Positions 9,090 to 19,528 of a stretch of 64,000 nucleotides of DNA are shown piece after piece. Source of the DNA: Microvirga brassicacearum (GTDB lineage: Bacteria; Pseudomonadota; Alphaproteobacteria; Rhizobiales; Beijerinckiaceae). The stretch lies in assembly GCF_008757455.1 (NCBI RefSeq), contig NZ_VCMV01000002.1, positions 62,001 to 126,000 on the forward strand, in the 5' to 3' direction. The translations under genes and the position numbers were made by a program. Numbering within the stretch: position 1 is the stretch's first letter; each line of letters opens with the position of its first letter. Below the pieces are notes generated by a model. The model was not told where the DNA came from, did not search any database, and saw only the letters and a list, made by a program, of their open reading frames with translations.

Positions 9090-9497
9090 TCAATTCGCGC
9101 GACGCCACGTCTGCGTGCGGCAGATCAGGCCGGCGAGCACGCAGCCCGACACTTTCATCGCGTCGCCGTCAAACGTGGCCTTGCCCGCATAGATCTTGCC
9201 ATCCCTGAAATTGTAGAGTTGGCCCGTATAGCCGCCTCTCGCCGGCCTGACGTCCCACATCATCTCCAAGCCGACGAGGTTTCGTCCGCGCTTGGCCGGG
9301 TCGGGGTTGTTCACATCTTTCGTTTCGCCGACGACCGAGACGATCCTGCCGCAATGCGCGGCCCCGCATCTGCTGACGCGGACGCGGGTTCTCCCGCTTT
9401 GGCTGACATAGGTGCCGCTTGGATCAAACGATTGTTGCGCCGGGGCCGAGGTCGCGAACAAGATCGCGCCGAGTGCCATTATGGTTGCGAACCTCAT
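9090..9497 (-). CDS. DUF2147-family secreted protein
   Basis: A 135-residue exported protein with a signal peptide at about residues 1-20 (cleavage after APA). The mature chain shows DUF2147 features: the opening GTYVSQSGRTRVRVSRCG, the NPDPAKRGRNLVGLEMMWD block and the final GLICRTQTWRR. Four cysteines suggest two disulfides. The family function is unknown. An excellent GGAGGAGG ribosome site supports the start. It converges on the GST gene with only 12 bases between the stops. Confidence 0.85.
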   Translation of the reverse strand: MRFATIMALGAILFATSAPAQQSFDPSGTYVSQSGRTRVRVSRCGAAHCGRIVSVVGETKDVNNPDPAKRGRNLVGLEMMWDVRPARGGYTGQLYNFRDGKIYAGKATFDGDAMKVSGCVLAGLICRTQTWRRAN

Positions 9498-9698
9498 GAC
9501 CTCCTCCCGCGCGTCGCCTTTCCTTGGTCTGCCGAGGAAAACGATCGGGAAGCAAAGGGTTTCCCCGGCAAATCCGGGGCATGATCGGCAAGGCGGTATC
9601 TCCCCTGAGTTCGCAGATGCGAAAAGGCGCTTGAGGGCAGGGGGGTGCGCGGCTATAAGCGCGCCACCTTTCCATTTTCCTTCTCAAGAGTGAGTTTC

Positions 9699-10121
9699 AT
9701 GGCCACCGAGCGCACGTTTTCCATCATCAAGCCTGACGCGACCGAGCGGAACCTGACCGGCGCCGTCAATGCCGTCATCGAGAAAGCCGGCCTGCGCATC
9801 GTGGCGCAGAAGCGTATCCTCATGAACCGCCGCGAAGCCGAGACATTCTATGCGGTCCACAAGGAACGTCCGTTCTTCGGCGAACTGGTCGATTTCATGA
9901 TCTCGGCGCCGGTCGTCGTGCAGGTCCTCGAAGGCGACAACGCGGTCGTGAAGTATCGCGAGATCATGGGCGCGACGAACCCGGAAAGCGCCGCCGAGGG
10001 CACCATCCGCAAGCTCTACGCCAAGTCGATCGGCGAAAATTCCGTCCACGGTTCGGACAGCCAGGAGAACGCAAAGCTGGAAATCGCCCAGTTCTTCTCC
10101 GGCAACGAGATCGTCGGCTGA
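9699..10121 (+). CDS. ndk: nucleoside diphosphate kinase
   Basis: Transfers the gamma-phosphate of NTPs to NDPs by a phospho-histidine intermediate, balancing the nucleotide pools. The 140-residue length is standard. The catalytic His117 lies in NSVHGSDS and the nucleotide site includes [11 protein letters not shown] at the N-terminus. The start at 9699 was chosen over a longer open frame to 9645 because all family members begin at this point. A strong intrinsic terminator follows at 10143-10171, so it is probably a one-gene transcript. Confidence 0.97.
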   Translation: MATERTFSIIKPDATERNLTGAVNAVIEKAGLRIVAQKRILMNRREAETFYAVHKERPFFGELVDFMISAPVVVQVLEGDNAVVKYREIMGATNPESAAEGTIRKLYAKSIGENSVHGSDSQENAKLEIAQFFSGNEIVG

Positions 10122-10142
10122 CGCTTTCCGTCATTGCCGTCC

Positions 10143-10171
10143 AAGGGCCGCCCACCGAGGCGGCCCTTTTT
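10143..10171 (+). terminator. Rho-independent terminator of ndk
   Basis: A perfect ten-base-pair stem AAGGGCCGCC/GGCGGCCCTT with a six-base loop, followed by TTT, 22 bases after the ndk stop. The A tract on the other side means it may also stop transcription of the converging GST gene. Confidence 0.88.
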
Positions 10172-10185
10172 CGTTGGAGCAGCGC

Positions 10186-10893
10186 TTACGCCGGCCGGTT
10201 CGGAATGGTGAGGCCGCGCTGGACGGCCGGTCGTGCGAGGCCTCGTTCCAGCCATGCGGGCACGTGCCTGAGGCTGTCGAAATCCACCAACTCGCGGGCC
10301 TCGTAGAAGCCGACGAGGTTGCGCACCCAGCCGAGCAGCGAGATGTCGGCGATGGAGTAATCCGCGCCCATGATCCATTCCCGCCCGTTGAGCCGGGTTT
10401 CGAGAACGCCGAGCAGGCGCTTCGATTCCGCGCGATAACGCTCGAGCGGGCGCTTGTCCTCGATCTCACGTCCGGCGAATTTGTGGAAATAGCCGAGTTG
10501 CCCGAACATCGGCCCGACGCCGCCCATCTGAAAGAAGACCCATTGGATGGTCTGATAGCGCTCCGTGGCTTTCGCGGGCAGGAGCTTTCCAGTCTTCTCG
10601 GCGAGGTAGAGGAGGATGGCACCCGACTCGAAGAGCGCCAGCGGCGCGCTGTCCGGCCCGTTGGGATCGATGATGGCGGGGATCTTGCCGTTGGGGTTCA
10701 ACGACAGGAATTCCGGCGTCCAACTCTCGTTCTTGCCGATTTCGACGAAATGCGGCTCGTAAGGGAGCCCGATCTCCTCCAGCATGATGGAGACCTTGAC
10801 GCCGTTCGGCGTCGGCGCGGAATAGAGCTGGAGGCGATTGGGATGCTGGGCCGGCCAGCGCGTCGTGATCGGGAAAGCGGAGAGGTCGGGCAT
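10186..10893 (-). CDS. glutathione S-transferase, YfcG/YghU-like
   Basis: A 235-residue GST with the same layout as the one at 8370-9077: PTPNGVKVSIMLEEIGLPY, NPNGKIPAIIDPNGPD, FESGAILLYLAEKTGKLLP and QMGGVGPMFGQ. The two are clearly paralogues, yet many positions differ, so the duplication is not recent. Expected to bind glutathione and probably reduce disulfides. The start at 10893 (MPDLSAF) is typical; the frame extends 24 codons upstream without support. Confidence 0.9.
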   Translation of the reverse strand: MPDLSAFPITTRWPAQHPNRLQLYSAPTPNGVKVSIMLEEIGLPYEPHFVEIGKNESWTPEFLSLNPNGKIPAIIDPNGPDSAPLALFESGAILLYLAEKTGKLLPAKATERYQTIQWVFFQMGGVGPMFGQLGYFHKFAGREIEDKRPLERYRAESKRLLGVLETRLNGREWIMGADYSIADISLLGWVRNLVGFYEARELVDFDSLRHVPAWLERGLARPAVQRGLTIPNRPA

Positions 10894-11052
10894 AACGCAA
10901 TTCTCGTTGTTGAGCGGACTTGGGTTGTGAGCGGACGTGCCGCGCGGTCTTAGCATGTATTCCAAATCTTAAGCGTCTTGTCAGGTTGACCTTGACGGGT
11001 GCCGGTGAGGCTATTCTTAAATGCGACTGTACCGTCGCATCATGGAGTTCCG

Positions 11053-11415
11053 ATGAGAACCGCCCTTCGCACGCTGCTGGCCGCTGCTGCCGTCGCCGTG
11101 TCCGCTACCGCCGTCCTCGCCTCCGCGTCCAATACGCCGATCAACTACCAGCCCGATCCGGCGCTCAAGACGGAAAGCCTCAGCCAGTTGCGGGCTCGCG
11201 TGAGCCAGGCCTGCGGCGTGACCCAGGCCAGGCTCCTGAATGTCAGCGAGGCCTCCCTGTCGCGCAAATGCGATTGCTATGCGGGCCAGACGCTTCGCGC
11301 CATGAGCGCCGAGGAAGTGCAAGCCTATCGCGATACGGGTGTTTTCAACGATTCCACGCGCGGCAAAGCGCTGGCATCGCTCGATTCCTGCAAATTGCAA
11401 CGGCCGGCGATGTAG
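11053..11415 (+). CDS. secreted protein of unknown function
   Basis: A 120-residue precursor with a signal peptide (residues 1-24, core LLAAAAVAVSATAVLA). The mature part carries four cysteines, including a Cys-Asp-Cys in SRKCDCYAGQT and a final DSCKL, so an oxidised periplasmic fold is likely. No family was recognised. A GGAG lies nine bases before the ATG at 11053. The gene converges on purN. Confidence 0.65.
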   Translation: MRTALRTLLAAAAVAVSATAVLASASNTPINYQPDPALKTESLSQLRARVSQACGVTQARLLNVSEASLSRKCDCYAGQTLRAMSAEEVQAYRDTGVFNDSTRGKALASLDSCKLQRPAM

Positions 11416-11436
11416 CCTCCGGCCAGTTCGCGCGAG

Positions 11437-12084
11437 CTAGCCCGGCGACCGCAACGACCCCGCAGCGCTCCATCCTTCCGAGAAGACAACCCGGCCATTC
11501 TCAAGCCGGGCGTCGCCGTCGCAGATCATGCGCAAAGCCTGCGGATAGAGCCGATGCTCCTGCGCCAGCACGCGCACTGCCAGGTCCGCCGCGGTATCGC
11601 CGGGCACGACCGGGATCGCCGCCTGCGCAATGATGGGGCCGGCATCGAGTTCCGGCACCACGAAATGCACCGTGCAGCCATGGATGAGGACGCCGGCGTC
11701 GAGCGCCCGCTGGTGGGTGTTGGTGCCGCGAAACAGCGGCAGCAGCGACGGATGAATGTTGACCATCCGTCCCGACCAGCGTTCCACGAACTCGCTCGTC
11801 AGCACGCGCATGAAACCGGCGAGGCAGATCAGGTCGATATCACGCGCAACAAGCGCCTCGTGGAGCGCGGCATCGAAGCTCGCGCGATCCGCATAAGCCG
11901 TGTGATCGATGGCAAAAGCCTCGATGCCTTCGTCCCGCGCACGCGCCAGACCGCCGGCATCAGGCCGGTTGGACAGCACCAGCGCGATCTCGCCGGGAAA
12001 ACCCGGCGCCCGCGCTGCCTCCATGAGCGACACGCTGTTGGAGCCGCGGCCCGAGATCAGGATGGCAATGCGCCGACGGGTCAT
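11437..12084 (-). CDS. purN: phosphoribosylglycinamide formyltransferase (GAR transformylase 1)
   Basis: Third step of purine synthesis: transfers formyl from 10-formyl-THF to GAR. The 215-residue protein has the phosphate loop SGRGSN near residue 11 and the catalytic triad Asn109, His111 (NIHPSLLP) and Asp147 (ELDAGPII). It directly follows purM, whose stop overlaps the purN ATG (ATGA), an arrangement widespread in proteobacteria. Confidence 0.96.
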   Translation of the reverse strand: MTRRRIAILISGRGSNSVSLMEAARAPGFPGEIALVLSNRPDAGGLARARDEGIEAFAIDHTAYADRASFDAALHEALVARDIDLICLAGFMRVLTSEFVERWSGRMVNIHPSLLPLFRGTNTHQRALDAGVLIHGCTVHFVVPELDAGPIIAQAAIPVVPGDTAADLAVRVLAQEHRLYPQALRMICDGDARLENGRVVFSEGWSAAGSLRSPG

Positions 12085-13151
12085 GAGAGCTTGAGATGCC
12101 CTGACGTGCGCACCTGCTCGCCGTCGTCATGCGCAATGGTTTTGCCAATGCGCACAGGGTTTTCGCCGGCATTGCGGAGATCCTGCATGACGTTCTCGGC
12201 ACGGTCGGCCGCCGCCACGACGATCATCCCGATGCCGCAATTGAACGTGCGCAGCATCTCCGCCTCGGCAACGCCGCCGGTGCGAGCAAGCCAGCCGAAA
12301 ACCGCCGGTACAGGGATGGCGTCGAGATCGAGGAGCACACCGACGCCGTCGGGCAGAACGCGCGGGATGTTATCGGGGAACCCGCCGCCGGTGATGTGAG
12401 CCAGCGCCTTGATGCCGTCGCCGGCTTTCAGGGCGGCAAGCAGCGGTTTTACATAGATGCGGGTCGGATCGAGGAGCGCCTCGCCGAGGCTGCGGCCGGG
12501 CGCGAAGGGCGCCGGCGCATTCCAGGCGAGGCCGGAGGCCTCGACGATGCGCCGCACGAGGGAAAAGCCGTTGGAATGGACGCCGGAGGAGGGCAGGCCA
12601 ATCAGGACGTCGCCCGCAGCCACGGCTTTCGGCAGCAGCGTGCCGCGTTCGGCGGCGCCGACTGCAAAACCGGCCAGATCATAATCGCCGCGCGCGTAGA
12701 GCCCCGGCATCTCGGCCGTCTCTCCGCCCACGAGAGCGCAGCCGGCCTGAATGCAGCCATCCGCGATGCCCCGGACGATGGCGACGCCGATTTCCGGTGT
12801 GAGCTTGCCGGTGGCGAAGTAATCGAGGAAGAACAGCGGCTCGGCGCCCTGGACGATAATATCGTTGACGCACATCGCCACCAGATCGACACCGATGGTG
12901 TGGTGAATGCCGGTATCGATGGCGATCTTCACCTTGGTGCCGACCCCGTCATTGGCCGCCACCAGAATTGGATCGGTAAAGCCCGCTGCCTTGAGATCGA
13001 ACAACCCGCCGAAGCCGCCGATTTCGGCATCGGCACCCGGCCGCCGCGTGGCGCGCACCAGCGGTTTGATCTCATCGACCATGGCGTTGCCCGCATCGAT
13101 ATCGACGCCCGCTTGCGCGTAGGTCAGGCCGTTCGGCAAATCTTTCGTCAT
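12081..13151 (-). CDS. purM: phosphoribosylformylglycinamidine cyclo-ligase (AIR synthetase)
   Basis: Fifth step of purine synthesis: ATP-dependent ring closure of FGAM to AIR. The protein is 356 residues. Hallmarks are the N-terminal [12 protein letters not shown], the ATP-site segment [11 protein letters not shown] near residue 68 and [13 protein letters not shown] near residue 87. The start at 13151 has a GGTGAG site upstream; the open frame beyond it is not conserved. First gene of a purM-purN transcript. Confidence 0.96.
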   Translation of the reverse strand: MTKDLPNGLTYAQAGVDIDAGNAMVDEIKPLVRATRRPGADAEIGGFGGLFDLKAAGFTDPILVAANDGVGTKVKIAIDTGIHHTIGVDLVAMCVNDIIVQGAEPLFFLDYFATGKLTPEIGVAIVRGIADGCIQAGCALVGGETAEMPGLYARGDYDLAGFAVGAAERGTLLPKAVAAGDVLIGLPSSGVHSNGFSLVRRIVEASGLAWNAPAPFAPGRSLGEALLDPTRIYVKPLLAALKAGDGIKALAHITGGGFPDNIPRVLPDGVGVLLDLDAIPVPAVFGWLARTGGVAEAEMLRTFNCGIGMIVVAAADRAENVMQDLRNAGENPVRIGKTIAHDDGEQVRTSGHLKLS

Positions 13152-13312
13152 CCGCTCACCCCGTCTCAAGCGCGGGGAGTAGGACGAGCGGTGGCCGGAG
13201 GCAAGGGAAACTCGGATTTTTTGTGCATCCCGGCGCAAGAGACCGTTCCCCGCGTGCCTGCCGCAGGGGCAACGTTGCGCTCACCGCCCGGAGCCGCCAT
13301 TTACCCCGCACC

Positions 13313-13843
13313 ATGACCATTCCCAACCTTATCACCATCGCCCGGCTCATCATGGTCCCGATCGTCATCGTGATGATCCTGCAGGGGCGGTGGGTGGCGG
13401 CCTTCGCCGTCTTCGTGCTGGCGGGGCTCTCCGACGCGGTCGACGGGTTCATCGCACGGCAATTCAACATGAGAAGCGAGTTCGGCGCGCATCTCGACCC
13501 CATTGCCGACAAGGCGCTTCTGGTGTCGATTTATGTGACCCTGGCCATCGTCGGCTCGGTTCCGGCCTGGCTTGCCATCGTGGTCGTGGCGCGGGACATG
13601 ATGATCGTTGCCGCCATCATGCTGTCCTGGGTCATGAGCCGCCCGGTGGAGATCAAGCCGCTCTTCATCAGCAAGCTCAGCACGGCGGCGCAGATCTGTT
13701 TTGCGGCGTTCGCCCTTGCGGTGAAGGCCTTCGGGGCGGACTTCGAGGGTTTCGGCGATGCGGCGGCGGTTGTTGTCGCAGCCTTGACCGTCGCATCGGC
13801 CGGTGCCTATCTCGGGGGCTGGCTCCGGCACATGGCGGCCTGA
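13313..13843 (+). CDS. CDP-alcohol phosphatidyltransferase (phosphatidylglycerophosphate synthase-like)
   Basis: A 176-residue integral membrane enzyme that condenses a CDP-diacylglycerol-type donor with a polyol phosphate. The complete family motif D-x2-DG-x2-AR-x8-G-x3-D-x3-D is present in the stretch beginning SDAVDGFIAR, including the metal-binding aspartates. About five or six membrane helices follow. The N-terminal TIPNLITIARL is typical of PgsA-like members, but the acceptor cannot be proven. It heads a plus-strand run with the permease, hdaA, ppk and ppx. Confidence 0.88.
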   Translation: MTIPNLITIARLIMVPIVIVMILQGRWVAAFAVFVLAGLSDAVDGFIARQFNMRSEFGAHLDPIADKALLVSIYVTLAIVGSVPAWLAIVVVARDMMIVAAIMLSWVMSRPVEIKPLFISKLSTAAQICFAAFALAVKAFGADFEGFGDAAAVVVAALTVASAGAYLGGWLRHMAA

Positions 13844-13871
13844 GCCTAAATTTTTTCGCAATGGTGGGACG

Positions 13872-14972
13872 ATGACGCTCCAACGGCAGGTGATTTTCTG
13901 GATCTTGACGCTTGCGGTCACCGTGCTGCTGCTTGCTATTTTTCGGGCCGTCTTGCTGCCCTTCGTCGCAGGCTTTGCGCTCGCCTATATGCTGGACCCC
14001 TTGGCGGACCGGCTTCAGCGGACCGGGATCGGGCGGTTGGGCGCCAGCCTCATCATCCTCATCCTGTTCGTCCTCGTCTTCATCGTCGCCCTGATGGTGA
14101 TCGTGCCGCTGCTCGGCCAGCAGCTCGGGGAGTTCGTCGACCGGCTTCCGAGCTACGTGGCGCGCCTGCAGCAATTGGCGGTGGAGCAGGGCGGCCCGCT
14201 CATCGATCGTCTCGGCGGCGCCAATGCCCTCTCGGACATTCAAAAATCCGTCGGGAACCTCATGTCGCAGGGCATTGCCTGGATGGGCACCTTCCTGCAG
14301 GGCCTCTGGTCCGGCGGACAGGCGCTCCTCGGGATCTTTTCCCTGCTCGTGGTCACCCCGGTGGTGGCCTTCTACATGCTGGTCGATTGGGACCGGATGG
14401 TCTCCACCGTCGATTCCTGGATGCCCATGCGAAATCGAGACACGATCCGGGCCATCGCCCGGGACATCGACCGGGCAATTGCCGGTTTCGTTCGTGGCCA
14501 GGCTTTGGTGTGCCTGATCCTCGGCACGTTTTACGCGGTCGCGCTGACGCTGCTCGGCCTGAACTTCGGTGCCATGATCGGCATGACGTCGGGCATTCTG
14601 AGCTTCATTCCTTATGTGGGGTCGCTGACCGGGTTGATCCTCTCCATGGGCGTCGCCATCGTGCAGTTCTGGCCCGACTGGACGCTGATCGTCGCGACGC
14701 TCGGCATCTTCGTGTTCGGCCAGTTCGTCGAAGGCAATATTCTGTCGCCTAAACTCGTCGGCGAAAGCGTCGGGCTGCACCCGGTCTGGCTGATGTTCGC
14801 CCTTTTGGCTTTCGGCTCGCTCTTCGGCTTCGTGGGGCTGCTGATGGCGGTGCCGCTGGCGGCCGCCATTGGGGTGATCGCTCGCTTCGCGCTACAGCAA
14901 TATCTCACCAGCCCGCTCTATCGCGGGACCGAGCCGGTCATCATCACGCCGAAGGTCGATCTCGATGCGTGA
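13872..14972 (+). CDS. AI-2E family / PerM-like permease
   Basis: A 366-residue membrane protein with about eight helices. It has the family pattern: an N-terminal pair of helices, a soluble segment between residues 80 and 150, then a helical bundle with PVVAFYMLVDWDRM and, near the C-terminus, GQFVEGNILSPKLVGESVGLHPVW. Members export varied small molecules or ions; the substrate here is unknown. The first base of hdaA lies eight bases before its stop, so the two are coupled. Confidence 0.88.
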   Translation: MTLQRQVIFWILTLAVTVLLLAIFRAVLLPFVAGFALAYMLDPLADRLQRTGIGRLGASLIILILFVLVFIVALMVIVPLLGQQLGEFVDRLPSYVARLQQLAVEQGGPLIDRLGGANALSDIQKSVGNLMSQGIAWMGTFLQGLWSGGQALLGIFSLLVVTPVVAFYMLVDWDRMVSTVDSWMPMRNRDTIRAIARDIDRAIAGFVRGQALVCLILGTFYAVALTLLGLNFGAMIGMTSGILSFIPYVGSLTGLILSMGVAIVQFWPDWTLIVATLGIFVFGQFVEGNILSPKLVGESVGLHPVWLMFALLAFGSLFGFVGLLMAVPLAAAIGVIARFALQQYLTSPLYRGTEPVIITPKVDLDA

Positions 14973-15657
14973 GACGCCGAGGCAACTCACGTTCGATCTC
15001 CCCCTCGATCCCCGCTTCGGACGCGAGGATTTTCTCGTCTCGCCGTCGAACGAGCAGGCTTATGCCCGGATCGAGAGCTGGCCCGCCTGGAATGACACCG
15101 TGCTGCTGCTCAACGGTCCGCGCGGCAGCGGTAAAAGCCATCTGGCGGCGATCTGGGCCGCAGCCGCCCATGCCTGGACGGTCGACGCCTTCGAGATCGT
15201 ATCCGAAAAGGTGCCCCACCTGATCTCCAACGGCGCGCTCGCGATCGAGGATATCGATCGGGCGGATCGGGACGAGGCGGCCTTGTTTCACCTGCTCAAT
15301 CTGGCGCGCGAGAAACGGGCCTTTGTGCTGCTGACCTGCGAGAAATCTCCCGACAATTGGGGCCTGCGCACGGCCGATCTGCTGTCCCGGCTGCGGCTTG
15401 CGCCCAGCGTGTCGATCGGCGCGCCGGACGACGCGCTGCTGAAAGCCGTCCTGGTAAAGCTTTTTGTCGACCGGCAACTCGTGGTCGATACCAGCGTTGT
15501 GGATTATATCGCCCTCAGGATCGAACGCTCGCTCGCCAAGGCCGACGAGTTCGTGACAATTCTCGACAAGGAGGCCTTGAGCCGGGGCCGTCGCGTATCG
15601 CGCGCGATGGCGGCCGAAATTCTCGGTGCTTCTCAGGAAATGGATGAGATCGAGTGA
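14965..15657 (+). CDS. hdaA: DnaA regulatory inactivator, HdaA-like
   Basis: A 230-residue DnaA-like AAA+ protein lacking the origin-binding domain. Near the N-terminus RQLTFDLP (residues 6-13) resembles the QL(S/P)LPF-type clamp-binding motif by which Hda docks on DnaN. Walker A is GPRGSGKS (51-58) and the Walker B region is [11 protein letters not shown]. With the clamp, it should promote ATP hydrolysis by DnaA and so limit re-initiation. The genomic neighbours (permease upstream, ppk downstream) are typical for alphaproteobacteria. Confidence 0.88.
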   Translation: MRETPRQLTFDLPLDPRFGREDFLVSPSNEQAYARIESWPAWNDTVLLLNGPRGSGKSHLAAIWAAAAHAWTVDAFEIVSEKVPHLISNGALAIEDIDRADRDEAALFHLLNLAREKRAFVLLTCEKSPDNWGLRTADLLSRLRLAPSVSIGAPDDALLKAVLVKLFVDRQLVVDTSVVDYIALRIERSLAKADEFVTILDKEALSRGRRVSRAMAAEILGASQEMDEIE

Positions 15658-17963
15658 AGCCCCTAGCGCCCCGCCGTCGTGAAACCGTCACGAAGTCCCC
15701 ACCAAAACGGACGTCGTCGAAAGTCACGACGGAGAACGAAGTGCGCAACAGCCTGGTCCTGGACGAAACCGAAATCGTCAGCGAAACCCCGGCGCCGAAG
15801 GCTCCGCCGGATATCGAGTTTGACGGCGCGGTCCTGCGCCAGTTTCCGCAGCGCTTCATCAACCGCGAATTGTCGTGGCTGCAATTCAACCGGCGGGTTC
15901 TGGAGGAAGCCGCGAACCGGAATCATCCGTTGCTCGAGCAACTGCGCTTCCTGTCGATTTCCGCCGGCAATCTCGACGAGTTCTTCATGGTTCGCGTCGC
16001 CGGCCTGCGCGGTCAGGTGCGGTCGGGGATTGCTGCCCCGTCTCAGGACGGACTGACCCCGCAGGAGCAATTGAGCCTCATCGGCGCGGCGGTCTCGAAG
16101 CTCGCATCCGACCAGCAACGGCGCTGGCGCGAATTGAAGGAGAGCCTGCTCGAGGAGGGCATCGTCCTCGTCGAGGGCGCCACCGGCCTGACCAAACCGG
16201 AATCGTCCTGGCTCGAGGATTACTTCCTCAACCACGTCTTCCCGCTGCTGACGCCGCTTGCGGTCGATCCGGCCCATCCATTCCCGTTCATTCCAAACCT
16301 CGGCGCCTCGATCGCGCTCAAGCTGGCGCGCCAGAGCGACGGCAAGGTGCTGAACGCGCTGATCCGCCTGCCGTCCAGGGCAGACCGCTTCATCCGGCTG
16401 CCGGATTTCGCCGAAACCGGCGCCACGCGATTTATCGGGCTCGAGCAGGTCATCGCGCTTTATACGAGCCGCCTTTTCCCCGGCTACGATATGCAGGGTC
16501 AGGGCGCATTCCGGGTCATCCGCGACAGCGATCTGGAAATCGAGGAAGAGGCCGAGGATCTCGTGCGCCTGTTCGAGACCGCTCTCAAGCAGCGCCGGCG
16601 CGGCAGCGTCATCCGGCTTGAGGTCGAGGCCGGGATGCCGGAAGACTTGCGCCTGTTCGTGGCCGAGGAACTCGAAATCTCAGGCGACGAAATGTTCGTC
16701 GGCGAAGGGATGCTCGGTCTCCACGAGCTCTCGCACCTCGTGGCGCTCGACCGGCCGGACTTGAAGTTCAAGCCCTATAACGCGCGATTTCCGGAGCGGA
16801 TCAGGGAGCATAGCGGAGATTGCTTCGCGGCCATCCGCGAGAAGGACCTCATCGTCCACCACCCCTATGAGTCGTTCGACGCCGTGGTCCAGTTTCTCCG
16901 GCAGGCGGCGCGCGATCCGAACGTGGTCGCCATCAAGCAGACGCTCTACCGCACGTCCTCGGAATCGCCCATCGTCGCGGCGCTGGCCGAGGCGGCGGAA
17001 GCCGGCAAGGCGGTAACCGCTCTGGTGGAACTCAAGGCCCGTTTCGACGAGGAGGCCAATATCCGCTGGGCGCGCGATCTGGAACGCGCAGGCGCTCAGG
17101 TGGTGTTCGGTTTCATCGAGCTGAAGACGCACGCCAAGTTGTCGATGATCGTGCGGCGCGAGGGCGGACAGCTCATCACCTATTGTCATGTGGGCACCGG
17201 CAATTACCACCCGATCACCGCGCGTATCTATACCGACCTGTCGTTCTTCACCGCCGATCCGGTGATCGGGCGCGATGTCGGGCGCATCTTCAACTACATC
17301 ACCGGTTACGCCGAACCGGCCGCGCTGGAGCGGATGGCGGTGTCGCCGCTGACGCTCAAGAAACGCCTCCTCCAGCACATCGGCGAGGAGGTCGCGAACG
17401 CCAAGGCGGGCCAGCCGGCGGCGATCTGGTGCAAGTGCAATTCCCTCGTCGATCCCGTCATCATCGATGCGCTGTACGATGCCAGCGCGGCAGGCGTGCA
17501 GGTCGATCTCATCGTGCGCGGCATCTGCTGCCTGCGCCCCGGCATCAAGGGCCTGTCCGAGAATATCCGCGTGAAATCCATCGTCGGGCGGTTTCTCGAA
17601 CACACCCGCATCTATGCGTTCGGAAACGGCAAGAGCCTGCCGAACCCGAAGGCGCATGTGTATATATCCTCCGCCGACCTGATGTCGCGCAATCTCGACC
17701 GGCGGGTGGAAGCCCTCCTGCCGATCCTCAACCCGACCGTGCACCAGCAGGTGCTCGACCAGATCATGCTCGCGAACCTGCTCGACAACGAACAGAGCTG
17801 GACGGTGTTGTCGGACGGCACCAGCCAGCGGATCACGTTGGCGAAGGGCGAGGAGCCTTTCAACGCCCACAGGTATTTCATGACCAATCCGAGCTTGTCG
17901 GGTCGCGGCAAGTCGCTCAAGACGTCCAGCCCGAAAGCGCTGGCCAAACGCGGGCAGCGCTGA
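15654..17963 (+). CDS. ppk1: polyphosphate kinase 1
   Basis: Reversibly polymerises the ATP gamma-phosphate into polyphosphate at the membrane. The long form is 769 residues. Family blocks are [19 protein letters not shown], the phospholipase-D-like domains, and the two essential histidines: His493 in KTHAK and His512 in CHVGTGNYH. The GTG at 15654 overlaps the hdaA stop (GTGA). An alternative GTG at 15741 has a better ribosome site (GGAG six bases before) and would remove a basic, poorly conserved 29-residue leader; I cannot decide between them. ppx follows after one base. Confidence 0.95.
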   Translation: MKPLAPRRRETVTKSPPKRTSSKVTTENEVRNSLVLDETEIVSETPAPKAPPDIEFDGAVLRQFPQRFINRELSWLQFNRRVLEEAANRNHPLLEQLRFLSISAGNLDEFFMVRVAGLRGQVRSGIAAPSQDGLTPQEQLSLIGAAVSKLASDQQRRWRELKESLLEEGIVLVEGATGLTKPESSWLEDYFLNHVFPLLTPLAVDPAHPFPFIPNLGASIALKLARQSDGKVLNALIRLPSRADRFIRLPDFAETGATRFIGLEQVIALYTSRLFPGYDMQGQGAFRVIRDSDLEIEEEAEDLVRLFETALKQRRRGSVIRLEVEAGMPEDLRLFVAEELEISGDEMFVGEGMLGLHELSHLVALDRPDLKFKPYNARFPERIREHSGDCFAAIREKDLIVHHPYESFDAVVQFLRQAARDPNVVAIKQTLYRTSSESPIVAALAEAAEAGKAVTALVELKARFDEEANIRWARDLERAGAQVVFGFIELKTHAKLSMIVRREGGQLITYCHVGTGNYHPITARIYTDLSFFTADPVIGRDVGRIFNYITGYAEPAALERMAVSPLTLKKRLLQHIGEEVANAKAGQPAAIWCKCNSLVDPVIIDALYDASAAGVQVDLIVRGICCLRPGIKGLSENIRVKSIVGRFLEHTRIYAFGNGKSLPNPKAHVYISSADLMSRNLDRRVEALLPILNPTVHQQVLDQIMLANLLDNEQSWTVLSDGTSQRITLAKGEEPFNAHRYFMTNPSLSGRGKSLKTSSPKALAKRGQR

Positions 17964-17964
17964 G

Positions 17965-19488
17965 ATGCACCTTCTCAACCGACGCGAAGCACAGGGCCGC
18001 CTCAAAGTCGGGCAGCCGATGGCGATCATCGATATCGGCTCGAACTCCGTGCGCCTCGTCGCCTATGAGGGCCTCGTGCGGTCATTGACGCCGATCTACA
18101 ACGAGAAAGTTCTTTGCGGCCTCGGCCGTCACGTGGCGACGACAGGACGGCTCGACGACGAGGCAACCGGGCGCGCGCTGCGCGCATTGGCGCGCTTCCG
18201 CGTTCTCTGCCGGACCATGAACGTTTCGGACGTGTTCGTGCTGGCGACAGCGGCCGCGCGCGACGCAACGAACGGCGCCGCATTTCTCGAGGCCGCATCA
18301 AAGGCCTGCGGACAGGAGATCGCACTTCTGTCCGGCGCCGAGGAGGCGCGGCTTTCCGCCCTCGGTGTGCTGTCCGGCTTCTACGCGCCGGACGGGCTGG
18401 TGGGTGATATGGGCGGCGGCAGCCTCGAACTGGTCGATGTCAGCCGCGAGAGCGTCGGCGAGGGCGTCACCATGCCGCTCGGCGGACTCGCCCTGCAGGA
18501 CATGAGCGGCGGCTCGCTGAAGAAAGCGCAGAAGATCATTCGCTCGGCGCTCGAACGGGCGCCCGAATATCTCGAGCATCTGCACGGGCGAACCTTCTAT
18601 GCCGTGGGCGGCACGTGGCGCGCCTTGGCCCGGCTTCATCAGGCGGCGACGGATTATCCGCTGCATGTGATGCACGCCTACACGATCGATCCGCGCGACA
18701 GTCTCGACTTCCTGCATCTCGTCGAGGAGGTGGACAGCAAGACGCTGAAGGATATCGAAAGTATCTCCGAGGCGCGCCGGCCGCTGCTTGCCTATGGAGC
18801 CATCCTGCTCGAAGAGATCATCCGGCTCGGCCAGCCGAAGGAGATCGCGATCTCCGCTTATGGCGTGCGTGAGGGCGTACTCTACCAAAAGCTCGACCCG
18901 GCCACGCAGAAGCGCGATCCGCTGCTCTCGGCAACGGAGGACCTCAACCTGTTGCGATCCCGTTCGCCGGCGCACGGGGAGGAATTGTGGGCCTGGACGA
19001 GCCAGTTCATCGATTCCGTCGGCCTTCCGGAGACCGAAGCCGAACGCCGCCTGCGGCACGCCGCCTGCCTCCTTGCCGATATCGGCTGGCGCGCCCATCC
19101 CGATTACCGCGGCGAGCAGAGCCTCAACCTGATCGCCTACGGGGCCTTTGCGGGCCTCGATCATCCCGGCCGCGCCTATCTGGCGCTGGCGATCTTTTTC
19201 CGGCACGAGGGCTTGTCGCCCGACAAGGTCGGATCGCGCATCAAGTCCCTCGCCGGTCCGCGCTTGATGGAACGCGCACGCCTGCTCGCCGCGTTGATGC
19301 GGGTTGCCTACCCGGTTTCGGTCGCGATGGAAGGCGTGTTGCCCCGGACGCCGTTGTTCCTGCGCGACCGGAACGTCGTGCTGCAGCTGCCGCAGGCGAT
19401 GGCGGAGCTTGCCAATGAGAGGCTGCTGGGGCGGATGCGGGCGCTCGGGAAACTGACGAATCTGGAGCCGTTGATCGAGATCGTTTAG
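17965..19488 (+). CDS. ppx: exopolyphosphatase (Ppx/GppA family)
   Basis: Removes terminal phosphates from polyphosphate, opposing Ppk1. The protein is 507 residues with the sugar-kinase/Hsp70 actin fold: phosphate-1 motif AIIDIGSNSVRLVAYE at residues 20-35 and phosphate-2 motif LVGDMGGGSLELVDV near residue 145. A C-terminal HD-like helical part follows. The ATG at 17965 is one base after the ppk stop; MAIIDIGSN at residue 19 is a possible later start. ppk and ppx form one transcript. Confidence 0.93.
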   Translation: MHLLNRREAQGRLKVGQPMAIIDIGSNSVRLVAYEGLVRSLTPIYNEKVLCGLGRHVATTGRLDDEATGRALRALARFRVLCRTMNVSDVFVLATAAARDATNGAAFLEAASKACGQEIALLSGAEEARLSALGVLSGFYAPDGLVGDMGGGSLELVDVSRESVGEGVTMPLGGLALQDMSGGSLKKAQKIIRSALERAPEYLEHLHGRTFYAVGGTWRALARLHQAATDYPLHVMHAYTIDPRDSLDFLHLVEEVDSKTLKDIESISEARRPLLAYGAILLEEIIRLGQPKEIAISAYGVREGVLYQKLDPATQKRDPLLSATEDLNLLRSRSPAHGEELWAWTSQFIDSVGLPETEAERRLRHAACLLADIGWRAHPDYRGEQSLNLIAYGAFAGLDHPGRAYLALAIFFRHEGLSPDKVGSRIKSLAGPRLMERARLLAALMRVAYPVSVAMEGVLPRTPLFLRDRNVVLQLPQAMAELANERLLGRMRALGKLTNLEPLIEIV

Positions 19489-19497
19489 AGCCTGATC

Positions 19498-19522
19498 CGG
19501 CGAAGTGGATACCGGTTCGCCG
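19498..19522. repeat. short intergenic palindrome / bidirectional terminator-like hairpin
   Basis: The arms CGGCGAA and TTCGCCG enclose an 11-base loop, between the convergent ppx and rnd stops. The sequence type (GGCGAAGTGG..ACCGG..TTCGCC) is one I recognise as common between genes in Hyphomicrobiales. There is no T tract. Confidence 0.5.
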
Positions 19523-19528
19523 ACGACT

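Noticed and set aside
12129..13316. 395-codon plus-strand frame opposite purM
   Set aside because: Shadow of purM; no recognisable domain and no ribosome site.
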